Notes: generated from the sequence alone by a model not told the origin. A stretch of DNA of 64,000 nucleotides from Beaufortia kweichowensis (GCA_019155185.1 CM032811.1:8700075-8764074), one strand, 5' to 3'. Positions 24,394 to 36,748 are shown, counted from the first letter of the stretch. Numbers and translations are program-made.

Positions 24394-27300
24394 ACAACCC
24401 CTCTCTGCAACACCTGCTAGCGGCGGTTCATCAAAAAGATGATGGACTCTATGTATGTGCAAAAATAAATGACTTTAACGTTCAGTTCTTATTGGACACC
24501 GGAGCTGAATTAACTGTCATACCTACACCATTGGCTAACAAAATTAAACTTTCAGTGACTCAGCAGCACATCACCGCAAATGGAGCAGGGGGGGAAGATA
24601 TCACTTTGAAACAAACAGAATCCATCATGATGTACATTGGACCCCACGAGGTAGAAACAAAAGTTTGGATAGGAGATATTACACAACCCTTATTGGGACT
24701 TGATGCATTACTGAAGTTTAATTCATCACTAACCTTTGAGGATGGCAAGGCAACATGGAATTTAAGGAGACTTGAAAAGACTGACCTGCAACAGCACTGT
24801 ATTTGGTCAGAGGATAAAGACGACTGTGGATTGCTTCAAATGACTCCTGTATCATTTACTGGGAAACCACCACCCAGTACAAAACAATACCCCATTAGCA
24901 AAGAATCTATTCAGGGCATTTCTTCTATTGTTGAAAAGCTGGAAAAGCGTGGCATTCTAATGAAAACACAGAGTGCATCTAACAGTCCAGTCTGGCCTGT
25001 AAAAAAAGCAAATGGCACATGGAGGCTGACAGTAGATTACAGAGAAGCCAATAAGAGTATAGATAAATTGACACCTCTAGTAGCCAACCCTGCAACAATT
25101 TTAACACCTTGAAGCCAGAACATGAGTGGTTCACTGTCTTAGATATGGCTAACAGTTCTGGTCAGTGCCTCTGGCAGCTGAATCGCATAACCTTGGCTTG
25201 CTTTTACAGTTGCAGGACAACAATACCAATGGAACCGCTTACGCAAGGATTCCACAACAGTCCTACTGTTTATCATCAAGCCCTTAGAACACATTTAACA
25301 TCTCCAGATATGCCAGTAGTGACATCTGAGATCATACAGTATGTGGATGATGTATTAATTGCCTCAAAGACTGCACAAGAACACGAGAAAGATGTCAAAA
25401 CCCTGTTAGATTATCTGAGCTCCAAAGGCCACAAAGCAAGCCTAGAAAAGGCTCAGATCATGCAGAGAGAAGTGATCTATTTAGGACAAAAAATATCCAA
25501 AGGAGAAAGGACAATAACTCAAGACAGAACTAAAAGCAATTAAAGAAACCCCTGAACCCACAACAGTCCAAGAACTAAGGAAGTTTTGGGACTCTGCAAT
25601 TATAACAGATCTTGGGTAGACTCTTATACAGAAATTGTGCAGCCCTTGTATGATTTGTTAAAGGAAATCCACACTCCAAAGAAAGTATTGTTTTCAGTGA
25701 AGAAGCTGGTAAAGCATTTCAGAGACTAAAAAAGACATTGAGTGAAGCACCTGCCTTGGGAATACCTAACACAGAAAGACCTTTCACCATGTTTGTCAAT
25801 GAAAAGGATGGCTACATGACAGCAATATTGACACAAGAACATGGAGGCGAGAAGAGAGCCAGTGGGTTACTATTCAGCAAAATTGGATAATGTGGCTTTA
25901 GGATTTGGACCTTGTCTAAGAGCAGTGCAAGCGGTTTATCTGGCTATCGGGTTGGTCTCCAGTCTTGTATTAGATCAAAAGATCATTGTCAAGTGTCCAC
26001 ACGCAGTACATGCTTTGCTAACAATGCACAGAGCTTCACAAGTAACAGCAAGCAGGTGGGGAAACTGGCTAGCAGTGCTGGAAGCAAGTAACATAGTTAT
26101 TGAGAAAGCAAGTGTTTCCAACCCCTCCACTATGATGACACCTGCAGAGGCTGATGTAAATGATCACAAGTGTGAAGAAATTGTCACCACGCTGGAGACA
26201 GATCAGCATATTAAAGAAACTCCACTGCATAATCCTGACATGGTCCTCTTCACTGATGGGTCTTCAACTTGTGAAATGGGGGAAAGAAAAGCTGGATGGG
26301 CAGTGACATCAGACACAGAAGTTTTTGTAAAAGGTTCAATGCCTTCAGGTACATCAGCCCAACAAGCAGAACTTAAAGCTCTGATTGAGGCATGTAAATT
26401 TGCTAAAGATAAAACAGCAAACATATACACAGACTCTAGATATGGATTTGGAGTTGTTCATGATTTTGGACAACTGTGGAGACAAAGAGGATTCATGACT
26501 GCAGCTGGAACACCTGTAAAAAACGGACAGCTTGTTAAAGAACTTCTAGAAGCTCTTCAGTTACCAAGTGAAGTCACTATTTTGAAAATAAAAGCACACA
26601 CAAAAGACACAACAACTGAAGCCAAAGGAAATGCCCTAGCAGATGCTGCCGCTAAACAAGCTGCAAAAGAAAGGGGTGTGGGGACAGGGACATTGAGACA
26701 CATTGAAAAAAATAAACAAACAATCTCCGAAATTAAACAAATGCAGAGTGAATCACCAAGAGAAGAAATATGGTCATGGATGGAAAATGGAGCAAAACTA
26801 CATGATGACAATATCTGGCGATATGGTATAAGAACTGTTGCTCCTGAATGTCTTCTGCCTTATCTGGCCACACAGATTCACTCACTGGGCCATGTAGGCA
26901 ATGACAAGATGATTCACAGATTTAACAAAGTGTGGTGGAACCCCAAGTTCCGCACACACAAGCACAACATGTGACTAGAAACTGCATTACGTGAGAGAAG
27001 AACAATCCAGGAGCCAGAATCAAGACCCCAGCTGTGGGAACACCAGCTCCACCTGGTCCATTCAGACACCTTCAGATGGACTACATAACGCTGCCTAAGT
27101 GTGGGAGATTTCAGGATGTGCTGGTCATAATAGATAAATTTTCAAGATGGGTGGAAGCATTTCCAACAAAACATGGCACAGCAACACACACAGCTAAAAT
27201 ACTGGTTAAGGACATTGTTCCACGATGGGGACTACCAGAACGTATAGACTCCGATCAAGGAACACACTTTACAGCCACTGTGTGCAAAGAGGTATGTCGA

Positions 27301-27846
27301 ATGTTGAACATTCAATGGTCATTACACTGCCCTTACAGACCACAAGCCTCAGGACAAACAGAGAGGACAAACCGGATCATAAAAGAACGGCTATCTAAAT
27401 TTCACCAGGAAGGAATGCCCTGGCCTGAGGCCCTACCAACTGTGCTGTGCAGCATCCGAGCAACCCACAACAAAGAAACTGGACTAAGCCCTTTTGAGGT
27501 CATCACAGGCCGCCCCATGTCTCTACCTGGCACCATTGATTTAAGGAAAGCTGATGTACACTTGACATCTGACAGCCTGGTCCAGTATTGTGAAAAACTC
27601 AGCCTAGCAGTGCATGGTGCCAAAAAACAAGTTCAAGATGCATGGGAGCCGCCCCCAGAAGGGGGGCATAGCATAGTACCTGGACAGTGGGTAATGATCC
27701 ATAAACCTCAGCGAATACCATTGGAAGCCAGGTGGGAGGGTCCATTTCAAGTTCTTTTAGTCACTAATGCAGCAGTCAAAGTATTTGGAAAAAATAAGTG
27801 GATTCATGTAAGCCATTGTAAATTAGCTAATTTACCTAGAGAGTAG
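24390..27846 (+). pseudogene. pol: Proviral pol: protease, RT, RNase H, integrase; frame-broken
   Basis: Open pieces are 24390-25112 (protease with DTG at 24495-24503, then start of reverse transcriptase), 25109-25543 (RT core with YVDD at 25340-25351), 25841-26974 (RT connection, RNase H with a TDGS motif near 26250, and the N-terminal part of integrase) and 27034-27846 (integrase core and C-terminal domain). The pieces lie in different frames or are separated by stops, with a further disrupted stretch at 25544-25840. Part of the RT palm reads out of register. Gene order and motifs fit class I retroviruses. The copy cannot produce a continuous Pol; some breaks could be assembly indels. Confidence 0.9.
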
Positions 27847-28184
27847 GGCTAGACGGCAGTAGTGCTTATCAGAGTCCAGATATGGCGGGACTAAAAGCTT
27901 TTAGGCTTTAGCTTGTCGCCTGAGGACGAAGAGAACAACAACACTGATAAACACTGTAGAGTCCTGCCAAAATAAATAGGGATAGTTAGTAATAGTTGAA
28001 AGTAATTACTGGTCAAACTTAAGTTCATTAGCAAGATATGTTTCTCTTTGTTTCTTGTGCATTGCAGGTCTTCAGTGATACAGAAGAGCCACACCACCCC
28101 CCACCTTATCAAGCTGACACCTGCTGCACAATTCAGACATCACACTTCATCTGACAAGTCAACACCATCACAGAATATTGAAGA

Positions 28185-29177
28185 ATGGCATCACCCATAA
28201 TACCAGTACTATTATTTTTGGTACTTAACGTTGTTTTGGGTGCCAAAATTAATGTTGTGGATAACAAGAACTTATACATGCAGCTGGTACAAATGACAGC
28301 CAAACATGCTAACAGGACTGGCTGTTACATCTGCGGACTAATACCACATTCTGTTGCACATGGTTTCCCTATGATGTCTGTACCTGTCACTCACAAGTAC
28401 AACAAAGACACTTTTGGAACTAATAACATTATTGCTCGGTCCAACCAGACAACGGACAATCAACCTGTTAAAACTGTTCTATCCCTAGGCACATATCCAT
28501 GGTGTGTAAAACAAAATGGCTCGGTTCCTGTTGGAGAAACTGTGGATTGTCAGAAGTTTACAGACAATCAAACCCTTCTTGAGGAATATTGTAACACTGT
28601 AGGAGTTTACTGGATTTGTGGTAACAAAGCTTACTCTCAGCTTCCTCGTACATGGTCTGGCATCTGTGCACCAGGTCATTTAGTCCCAGCCATGAGAATT
28701 ACTTCGAGTTTACCAGACAGAATTAGATATCAACGATCAGCAGATCTTTTTGGAACTCACCATCAATCGACATGGAAGAGAGCTCTTGGCGCCCTCCTTC
28801 CCACATATGGAGTAATGTCAGCTTTGGATCAAATTGGTGACCTCTCCAAAGAAGTAGAGTTACTAGCTAATGACACAGCATTAGGCTTAAGCAAGATTTC
28901 AGAAGAACTAACAGCTATTAGAATAATAGCCTTGCAAAACAGAGCAGCATTGGATTATCTACTCTCTGCACAAGGTGGAACCTGCAAAATTATTGGAATA
29001 GAGTGCTGTTCTTACATTCCCAATAATAATGAAGATTTGAAAAATGTGATTTCTAACATCCATAATGTCTCCAGAGTAGTACATGAAATTTCAACAATAT
29101 CAAGTTCTGGTTTCTTTGATTGGATAACACAATATGTTGGAGAATTAGGAAAAACAGCAATGGAATACATTTTATAG
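28185..29177 (+). pseudogene. env: Proviral Env, ends before a membrane anchor
   Basis: 330 codons. Seen: a hydrophobic signal peptide at about residues 4-19; a CXXC (CYIC) motif early in the surface subunit; several N-X-S/T sites; an RXXR cleavage-like site (RYQR) at about residue 183; a heptad-rich region; and a CX6CC motif typical of gamma-type transmembrane subunits. The frame closes at 29175-29177, where a membrane-spanning segment would be expected, and hydrophobic codons continue in another frame just after. The product, if made, would lack an anchor. The surface subunit is short for a gamma-type Env. Confidence 0.85.
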
Positions 29178-29432
29178 CATTAATGGGATTGACTTCACTG
29201 CAGCGTTGCTGATAAAAGTGTTTAAAATCATGTTCATAAAATTGATTTGCAGTACAGCAAAGAGGAGAGAGAGTACAGGTTATCCACAGAACACCAGCAT
29301 CATACGCCAATCTAAGCCATGCATAGTCCGGATCATATTAACACAGCATCAACCATCCATGTAACTTTTGTAAACATTGTAAATCCTTTTGTAAGCAGGA
29401 ACCTGTATACAACATGTGTACATGACTAATAG

Positions 29433-29462
29433 TCATTGTTTGTTTTGTTTTGTTTTGTTTTA
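29433..29462 (+). repeat. (TTTTG)n simple repeat inside provirus
   Basis: TTTGTTTTG units between env and the 3' LTR, in non-coding proviral sequence. Confidence 0.8.
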
Positions 29463-29496
29463 TTTTTCTTATTATTCTTTGTGATCAAAAATGATC

Positions 29497-29507
29497 AAAT
29501 GGGGGAT
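29497..29507 (+). other. Polypurine tract
   Basis: AAATGGGGGAT lies immediately upstream of the 3' LTR, at the place where plus-strand priming occurs in retroviruses. It is short and interrupted by a T. Confidence 0.6.
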
Positions 29508-29945
29508 TGAAAGATTGTATTCAAATGCAGTTACATTGTATCTGTACCTTGATGGCATCCTGTATTCATGATTAATTTGCATTGCATTCCTGCCCTGTAA
29601 TTAACATATGTAACACCTAACATATGTAAAGGTGTGAGCCAAATGGCCCATATAATCAATATACAGGAAGACCCACCTATCCTGTTTATGGTCCCTGGTA
29701 GGAGGTCTCAGTAGGAACTGTCCTTTGTTTTGTTAGACCTTTTGATGTCATGTATAAAGGTCTGCTCACACAGACAGTATTTGGGTTAAGATCAAGAAGA
29801 AGGCTATGCTACACGGATATCTTCAATAAAGTCTTTTCCCCTGAACTTCGGTCTGGCTTACTTTTCTTTATGTACTAGAAGTACATTCTAGTACATTGGC
29901 GAGCCACCCAAAAGACTGCTCAACCAAATTCAGGAAAATCTAACA
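29508..29945 (+). repeat. 3' LTR
   Basis: 438 bp, matching the 5' LTR at every base I compared. TATAAA at 29753-29758 and AATAAA at 29825-29830. Confidence 0.95.
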
Positions 29946-30070
29946 AATGACACTTTCTTCTGTGGACTACAAAAGAAGATGTTTTGGTTTTGAGTCCTTA
30001 CAATGGAAGTCAATGGGGTACAATGTTGTTTGGTTACAAACATTCTTCAAAATATCTAAAGTTACATACA
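29946..30070 (+). repeat. Foldback MITE fragment next to provirus
   Basis: CTTTCTTCTGTGGACTACAAAAGAAGAT, then AATGGAAGTCAATGGGGT and TTACAAACATTCTTCAAAATATC, resemble one arm and the centre of the element at 35575-35838. The retrovirus inserted at its left edge. Confidence 0.6.
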
Positions 30071-30751
30071 GGTTTGGAATTATATGACTTTACAGTCCTG
30101 CCAATATCAGCATCAATATCAACCACCACAAAATGGTTTCTTATTCTTACAAAGTGTAAAATGAAAGAACCTCAGGCGTAAAGACACCATGACTGAAAAC
30201 CAGATGCAGTTTCTTAAGATTGGGAGAGAGCAGGATACATTACGGACAATGCGTTAAGCTTCTCTGTTTAATTAAGCAACTTTCCTCTTATCTTAAAGCA
30301 AACCCCCCAAGGCGGGACGTTCTCACTCCTGAACAGATGTGTTGCTTTCAGCTATAAACTGCATAAACATGTGATGGGATAAAGAACAGCTCTCAAATGA
30401 TCAACAAACGGTCTGTTGTAGCCTGAATAAGCCTGTGTCGTTCTGGGCACACAGAGAACGGAGAATCACAATCTATCACATCTTGTTCTGATACGAGGCA
30501 TAGTGTTCCCGTTTATATTCAAAATATGCACTATACAACATTGTGTAAATATCTCGGTTCATATCAGATGAAACGTGCTTAAGACACCGTTCGTTTTGTA
30601 CAGCTAATCTATTGGTGATGGGATCACACTGTTTTTGGTGATATGACTTTTGTAAATCATCCATTTAATGTCAAATCATTTGTAACTGCTGAATTTGAAG
30701 ACGACCATGCAAAAAACACACGGGAATCAAACGTCTGATGTAATTCTGATA
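30071..30751. other. Intergenic, provirus to BBC3
   Basis: About 0.7 kb with no recognised exon, RNA gene or named repeat. Confidence 0.5.
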
Positions 30752-30757
30752 TTTATT
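30752..30757 (-). terminator. BBC3 polyadenylation signal
   Basis: AATAAA on the minus strand, about 1.57 kb beyond the BBC3 stop, fitting a long 3' UTR. Confidence 0.65.
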
Positions 30758-32323
30758 GAAAATGGAAAAAAACAATACAAAATTCATTTAGAAATTTTAC
30801 ATAGAAAAATTCATGGCAAAAGTACAAAAACCCACATTATCAAGCCAATGATAAAGCAAATGAGTGGTTAAAGGAGTTTTCCCATCAGTTGCCTGTAGTT
30901 TATTTGAAAGTGGTTTTAAGGGAAGTGCTTAAAACACCTAACAGTGTTATGTATTAGTAAAGGCTGTCCAGTTAAAGGCCCCTTGAAAAAAACTGTTCAA
31001 GTATGATGGAAGTTTGGCTCAGGTTATTGTTTGTATTATTATTTTACATTAATCTCATCCTATTTGTAGACAAATAAATTACAGCAGAAAAACTGAGTGT
31101 CTTGCTGAGGACAATTAAGTTATTTGGTCCATAGAACACAACACTAATAAATATCACCATGCTCATTTAGTCCACCTGATCGTTCCAATAGTATTTGTGT
31201 TGTTATGAAATCATCAAAATAACCAAATTGACATACAAAGTAATTAAGCTTGTGCTTATCAGCTTTGAAAATTTAAACATCTAACAGGGACTTTCACAGA
31301 TGTTTACAAGACTTTAGATATTCAAATCCAAACAAACAAATAGAAATCCACTGGATTTAAGAAAATTGATTTCCAGTGTTGGTCCGAAATAATGGAAGAA
31401 CACAACAAACTGTTCTTACCGCTCTGAAACAGAAAGGAACTTAAAAAATTAAGTACTTTAAGGTAATTACAATTAATCAAAATACCACAACTCCCAGTTT
31501 CTTCTATCTCACAAAATATGTACACGATAATCGAGACAAACATTAACACTGCTTTCCAGACAAGTGGTCTGGCTTTCCCACATTGCCTCCATTGGAGGTG
31601 ACCAATCTTGGAAATAAGTGGCAAATTTGTGTCCCAAAGTGTAGATTCAGGTAGGGGGGTAACAGGGCACCTGCACACCACCCGTTGATTGTCCCGATGG
31701 CTTTAGTAATTGAAGGGCTCAAATAAAGGGGCGTAAGCAAGGCACAATGCAGCTGTGCTCCATTAACATAACATGTGTGCATTACCGCTAAGCATTCCAT
31801 TATCTAGATAGTCTCGATAATTATCACTCGTTTCCCATTAATTGTATGCGGGTACATGCTCTGCGCCACTGGTGACTGATAGTGCAGTGCAATTATTGCT
31901 CCTGTAAGGCAGCTGAGACAAGAACCCACGACAGATAAAGCACTTCTGGGCCTGAGGCGCTACACAGATCTAATCAATCTCCTTGCTTGAGAGCAACCCA
32001 GCTTAATGTAACCTCCGAGCGTTGCAGTCACAGAGATTGCACAGAAAACAACAGAAGTACCCTAGTGTGCTTCACATTTGTTAAAGACAGGCGCACACAC
32101 CACCTACTGATGTCTATACCGGGACACACACTTCAGTCGCTACTGTATGCTACATCAAAATCCATTGGAAAGATAGAAAACCAATATACAAAATCCAAAC
32201 AAACAAACACAAAAAACAAACTATTGATATCTGATCCTGCAGAAAAATCCCCGAGCAGAAACAGTTTGTAAGTGGTCGGCAGGAGGAGCGCCTGCACTCT
32301 TCCTGTGACTCGAACCCGTCTGT
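30758..32323 (-). other. BBC3 3' UTR
   Basis: About 1.57 kb between the stop codon and AATAAA. The part from about 31540 to 31980 is richer in GC and in mixed, non-repetitive sequence than its flanks, suggesting a conserved regulatory block. Confidence 0.55.
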
Positions 32324-35300
32324 TTATCTGATCCCGTGCTGGTACAGAGCATTGATGGTGTCGGCAACGAATGCGACGAGGCCGCGGTACAAGCCCCTCC
32401 AGTTCTGCCAGCGTGGGACATCGTACTGAAAGAGAGAGGAGAATGAGCTCACAACAAGGAAGTATTTAAAGGTAACTTTGTTTTTATTGTATCTAAACGG
32501 TCAGGGACTGTAGAACAGACCTGCATATTTTACATTTCTTTCTAATCATCTGCCTATAAAGAAAAGCCAATTTGAGGTCTCTAACTTAGTTACCTCACTA
32601 TGTAGAAAGTGAATTTCATAACCTCCCTTTGTGTAATTAGTTTTTTCCACTCTTCTGTCCTAAAGCAGCCGCAAGGCAATCGCTGGAAAGTTTCTGACCA
32701 ATAGGAATGCTCGCACTGAGAAACAAAGCTGATGTGTTTGGGTGGGAGTGGATGTCACGTACGGTAAATTATCAAGGTTTATGTTAGCACAGAGGTGTGT
32801 GTGCACAGACACAGGGTGGGGTGAGGCAGTCCCAGACAGACAATGTCTGCAAAGTGGAGTCAGGAGAGACAGCACATTACTCGTCAACAGCTGCTATGAG
32901 TCATCCTCTAAAAATAAGTTCTCATTGGGGGGGGGATTTAAGAAAGAGAGGGAAAATAAGACTGAAAGAATGAGCTAAAGGTACGTGATGGTAAATATGG
33001 ATATGATATTGAAGATATGAGGAAGGCCAGGGTTTCCACACATTGTGATGAATTATTTCCATTAACTGTTTGTGAATTTTTATACATTTCGTTGTAGAAA
33101 TTGCACTCACAAACGGGGCACTTAAATATTTCTGGACAATAAAACATTTTAGAGCTGAGCATAATGAGAAAAAAAAATCTATTTCCTGTTATTTTTCCAG
33201 GTTTTTAAACATTTTTATGTAAATGTAAAAAATATTTCCTTTAATAAATATATTTATTGTAATAAATAAAAAACAATAGCTATTCTATTATTATTTTGTC
33301 CTTCTATTACAAACGCACTGAAAATATGTTTCACTTTGAGGTAAAAATGACACAGATAAACAGAAACCATCAAATACAGGAGTGACTAAGGGAAAGTTAT
33401 TAAGACACCTGACGACCCAAACTACAACACAAATAATAGAGAACAGGTGGATAATAACCGTTCTTCTTCATTCTCCTGACACAAAAACCTTCACACTGTT
33501 TTATCACACTTTCATGTGTTAAGGGAAGTCCCTGTCATGTCATTCTTTCTCCAGCCTCACAGTAAACAGGATTGCATCCAATAAAAACACAATGGTATCA
33601 AAGTTCATCAATGGCACACGACAGGTCACAGACTTTCTACACGTGACTGTGCCGGCAGCTGCCTCCACCAGACATGCTGGGTTTTATTACATTGCGTGTG
33701 TTGGCACAGGTGTGCGCAAGCATGTGTTTGTGTTTGTGTGCGTCTGGCGTGGGTGTGCGTGTGCGAGAGAAACTGGGACGAATGTAAAAAAAAGTGTACG
33801 CTCTGTGTAAGTGCCTGGCAGGAAATGACTGGGATTGGGTGCATTTAGGGATACAAGACGGAAAACTATTTCCATGTTATAATATAAGATTAGATCTAAT
33901 TAATGTTTATATGCATCAATTAGTTTATTATAATGCTTTTCTCCTGAAAGAAAATTTCAGAAGAAATCTCATGCCAAAAGTCCGATTTTAGTACGAGCAA
34001 TTTCAGAAGAAACCTTTGAGACAAAGTTAATATTTAAACTGAGAACACAATGAAGTCTAATAATAAAGTCCACTGGGTAGAGTAGGCTAGAGAAATGCAC
34101 GCTGAAGGAAAGCGGTGACGTCATGTGTGTTTGTCTGAGGAGGGGAGGTGGGTTTGTTCGGGGGGAGGGGAGATTAGCCTCTGTTTACTCCTGCCAGCCT
34201 CTGACTACAACTCCTCACGCGATACAACAGGGATACGGAGCGAGCGAGCGAAAGAGAAAGAGAGGGAGGGGAGGTTATTAAGTTCAGGCACAACTGGAAA
34301 CTCGACTCCAGTCACAACACTCACTACGGCCTTGTGAATATCATATTGATCCATTTACTAGAAGACCCACTGGAGGGTAGATCTGTGCACACTCCCTTAT
34401 TAACAAACAGAGACACTGTATGTGTCAACACTATTCACTTTATCATACTTAATGACAGTTGGGGCATATTTAAACGTATCTAAACAAACACGATCCTCAC
34501 CCTCTGAAGGAAAACCGCATTCATCTCGTCTCCGATGGTCCTCAGCTGTATGGCCACCCGTTCCACCGCCTGCTCCTCCAGCCGGGGATTGTCCTCGCCG
34601 GTAGAGCCGCTGGACATGGAGTCCTCTGAAGAGCTCTGGTTGTCTGGTAATAGGTCGGGCAGGGGTAACTGTCTTTCTCTGGGGTTGGAGATGTCTTGTT
34701 CTGTTCCTGGAGCAGGAAAAATGATAAGCAATGAATGGGGGGAAAAAACAAAGTTCTTTCAACTTTGGCTGAACCACCTTAGGCTCTCTTTTTAAGAGTA
34801 CACCCTTATCTTAAAGGACTTGTTGTGTGTAACCGAACCATTGAGTGTTTGTCATGCTTTGTTGTCACACTATCTGGTAGTATGTCATAGCAGTGCTGCA
34901 GTTCATTTAGGGTTGCTAAACCCGAGTTGTATGTCACTGACGTTCAATGCGTGTTATTTAAACAAGCATATAACACACAGACATGCAAAGCAGTGAGTAA
35001 CCAAGTGTGTTTCCAGTTTTTTCATGTACAATCATGAGCTAATACCTTTATTTGTTTAAGTACGCTACCTTTAAAAAGCCACTTAATGTCTAGTCAAATG
35101 TCATGTTGAGTCACAATAGTTGTTTTATTATATGGTCATATACTGTAAGTGAGCACTGTGTGCCTTATAATGTTCAAAATAACTTGCTTTAATTTACTAA
35201 AGGCAGTTTTGCTACCATTTCTGTAGGAATTGTAAGATCTCTGTGCTGTTCTATCGCTTGTAAATCTCAAGTTCTTATTATTAAAGTGACAGCAGGAAAG

Positions 35301-36748
35301 AGATAATCTATCACCAATGAAGGAGGAGCTCAAGCCACATGCCACTGCACCTCCTCCCCAAAAGCACCACCTTTAACTTCTAAAGTGTAGCCTTCTGTGA
35401 CACCTGGCAACTAAATGACCCAATTCAGAAGCTCGTTTTAGATTAGCGAATCGTGAACAGAATTAAGAGTTTATTCTCAAATCCTAATGCCCCCCCGTCA
35501 TACCTGTGACCACCCCAACAGTAAATCTTCAGCACTTCAGCAATTTTACTCTTTGAATTAAGTAAAAAAAAGTAGTGATGAGAAAAAATGAAAATTGTTT
35601 CATCATTTATTTACTCTAAACCTGTATGATTGTCTTTCTTCTGCAGAACACAAAAGAAAATGTTTTGAAGATGTTTATAACCACCATGGCCCACTATTGA
35701 CTTCCATCATATGGACAGAAAACCACTGAGACATTTCTCAAAATATCTTCTTTTGTGTTCCACAGCAGAAAGAGACAGTTTTGAATGACATGAGAATAAA
35801 TAAATACATTTCTACTTTTGGATGAACTAACACTTTAATACATGCCTGTATCATATGTTCTACTCCTACTAATGCACAAAAAAAAAAGGATTTTTTTTCT
35901 TGCGTTCCTCACAGCACGACAACAAGTAATAACTGTGCACGGAGAAAATGCCTCCATGCAGAGGATTAGTGGCACAGCTATGAGAATGTGCTGATCCTCA
36001 GTGCAGGTGACTCGAGAGAGCTGCGTTCTGGCTTGTTGCCAGGGTAACTGCAAGCTGGTGCAAATCCAGCCATTGGTGGACGGGAATGAGGGGTGGGCTG
36101 GGATAGGGTGGACAGCTGGAGGGCAGGGAGGGACCATGGGCAGGCAATAAACTAGTGAGGAAGAGTCAGCTGCAGGGACAGATAAGGTTAACTGATAGCT
36201 AAAGTGAGGTTGAAAACACGAGGACAAAGCCGCAAGCGAGACCGCAACATTGAGACGGTACTAGATTCTCTGTGACAGGCTGCCATTGTGGAGCGAGCGG
36301 CGCTTGACACGAAGCCAACAGAAGAGAACAAGTCTAAACATGCCTCAGCAAGAGCACACTAAGTAGGGAGGGGCAGCGAAGGGGGGTGGCAGGCTACTTC
36401 CTGGTGCATTTTAACCCTTGAGACAAAGCCAGTGATTGTCCTCTGAATGTCATTTAAATACTTTATGCTAAATTGGCTCTGGTCATGAGCACTAGTCTTA
36501 CCTGTATTGTCCCTGAGTGGATTGTCCTGTTGTTGGACACTGTCCGAGCTGAAGGCATCTTGTGTGGGGATGTGGGGTAGTGGTGCAGAGACAGTGCTGG
36601 TCTGAGTAGCAATGGTACGGTGCCTGTGACAGGGCTGAATGATGCTGCCGCTCGGCCACGTATCCTGACGCAGCACCTCCATCCTGCAGCTCTGTCGTGC
36701 TCCAGGGTTGCGGTCATCTACCCTGCTTTCCATCTCTGGTCGGGCCAT
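32324..36748 (-). CDS. bbc3: BBC3/PUMA, BH3-only pro-apoptotic protein
   Basis: A p53-induced BH3-only protein that binds and neutralises anti-apoptotic BCL2 proteins at mitochondria (family knowledge). Coding exons on the minus strand: 36502-36748 (starts MARPEMESR), 34501-34706, 32324-32425, all GT-AG and in phase. The product is 184 residues, against 193 for human PUMA-alpha. Seen: a Ser/Thr/Gln-rich N-terminus; DLLPDNQSSSEDSMSSGS; a BH3 helix VAIQLRTIGDEMNA with the conserved Leu and Gly-Asp; and the C-terminal WQNWRGLYRGLVAFVADT targeting segment. The acceptor of the first coding exon is at 36760. A non-coding first exon probably ends at 37777 (AAAG|GTAAGC), just below the p53 site at 38121-38140. 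Same position and orientation relative to SAE1 as in human. Confidence 0.96.
33700..33775. repeat. (TG)n-rich simple sequence
   Basis: TGTGTTTGTGTTTGTGTGCG and related TG-rich sequence within the last BBC3 intron. Open frames across it are artefacts of the repeat. Confidence 0.7.
34116..34123. promoter_or_regulatory. Palindromic CRE in BBC3 intron
   Basis: A perfect TGACGTCA in a CpG- and purine-rich block (about 34085-34330) within the last BBC3 intron. It may mark an internal promoter or enhancer; no exon was identified next to it. Confidence 0.45.
35575..35838. repeat. Foldback MITE, cyprinid type
   Basis: Two inverted arms (TCTTTCTTCTGCAGAACACAAAAGAA near 35632 and TTCTTTTGTGTTCCACAGCAGAAAGA near 35748) flank CCATGGCCCACTATTGACTTCC. 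It ends in GGATGAACTAACACTTTAA. It lies in the BBC3 intron. Confidence 0.8.
36035..36048. promoter_or_regulatory. RFX X-box-like palindrome in BBC3 intron
   Basis: GTTGCC-AG-GGTAAC closely matches the RFX-factor X-box consensus (RGYYRCC N0-3 GGYAAC type). It lies in the intron between the first and second coding exons of BBC3. Confidence 0.5.

Larger units (their letters stand above)
21261..29945 (+). mobile_element. Class I (gamma/epsilon-like) endogenous retrovirus, full length
   Basis: An 8.7 kb provirus flanked by direct AATG at 21257-21260 and 29946-29949, a 4-bp target-site duplication. Order: LTR, primer-binding site, about 1 kb leader with tandem repeats, gag, protease/RT/RNase H/integrase, env, polypurine tract, LTR. 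The two 438-bp LTRs appear base-for-base identical by eye, so the insertion is very young. Gag is open throughout, but pol has at least four frame breaks or stops and env closes before a membrane anchor. The coding breaks mean this copy cannot make the full protein set. It sits between SAE1 and BBC3, on the plus strand. Confidence 0.95.

Noticed and set aside
33592..33875. Several open frames on both strands
   Set aside because: Created by the TG/CA-rich simple sequence; no coding features.
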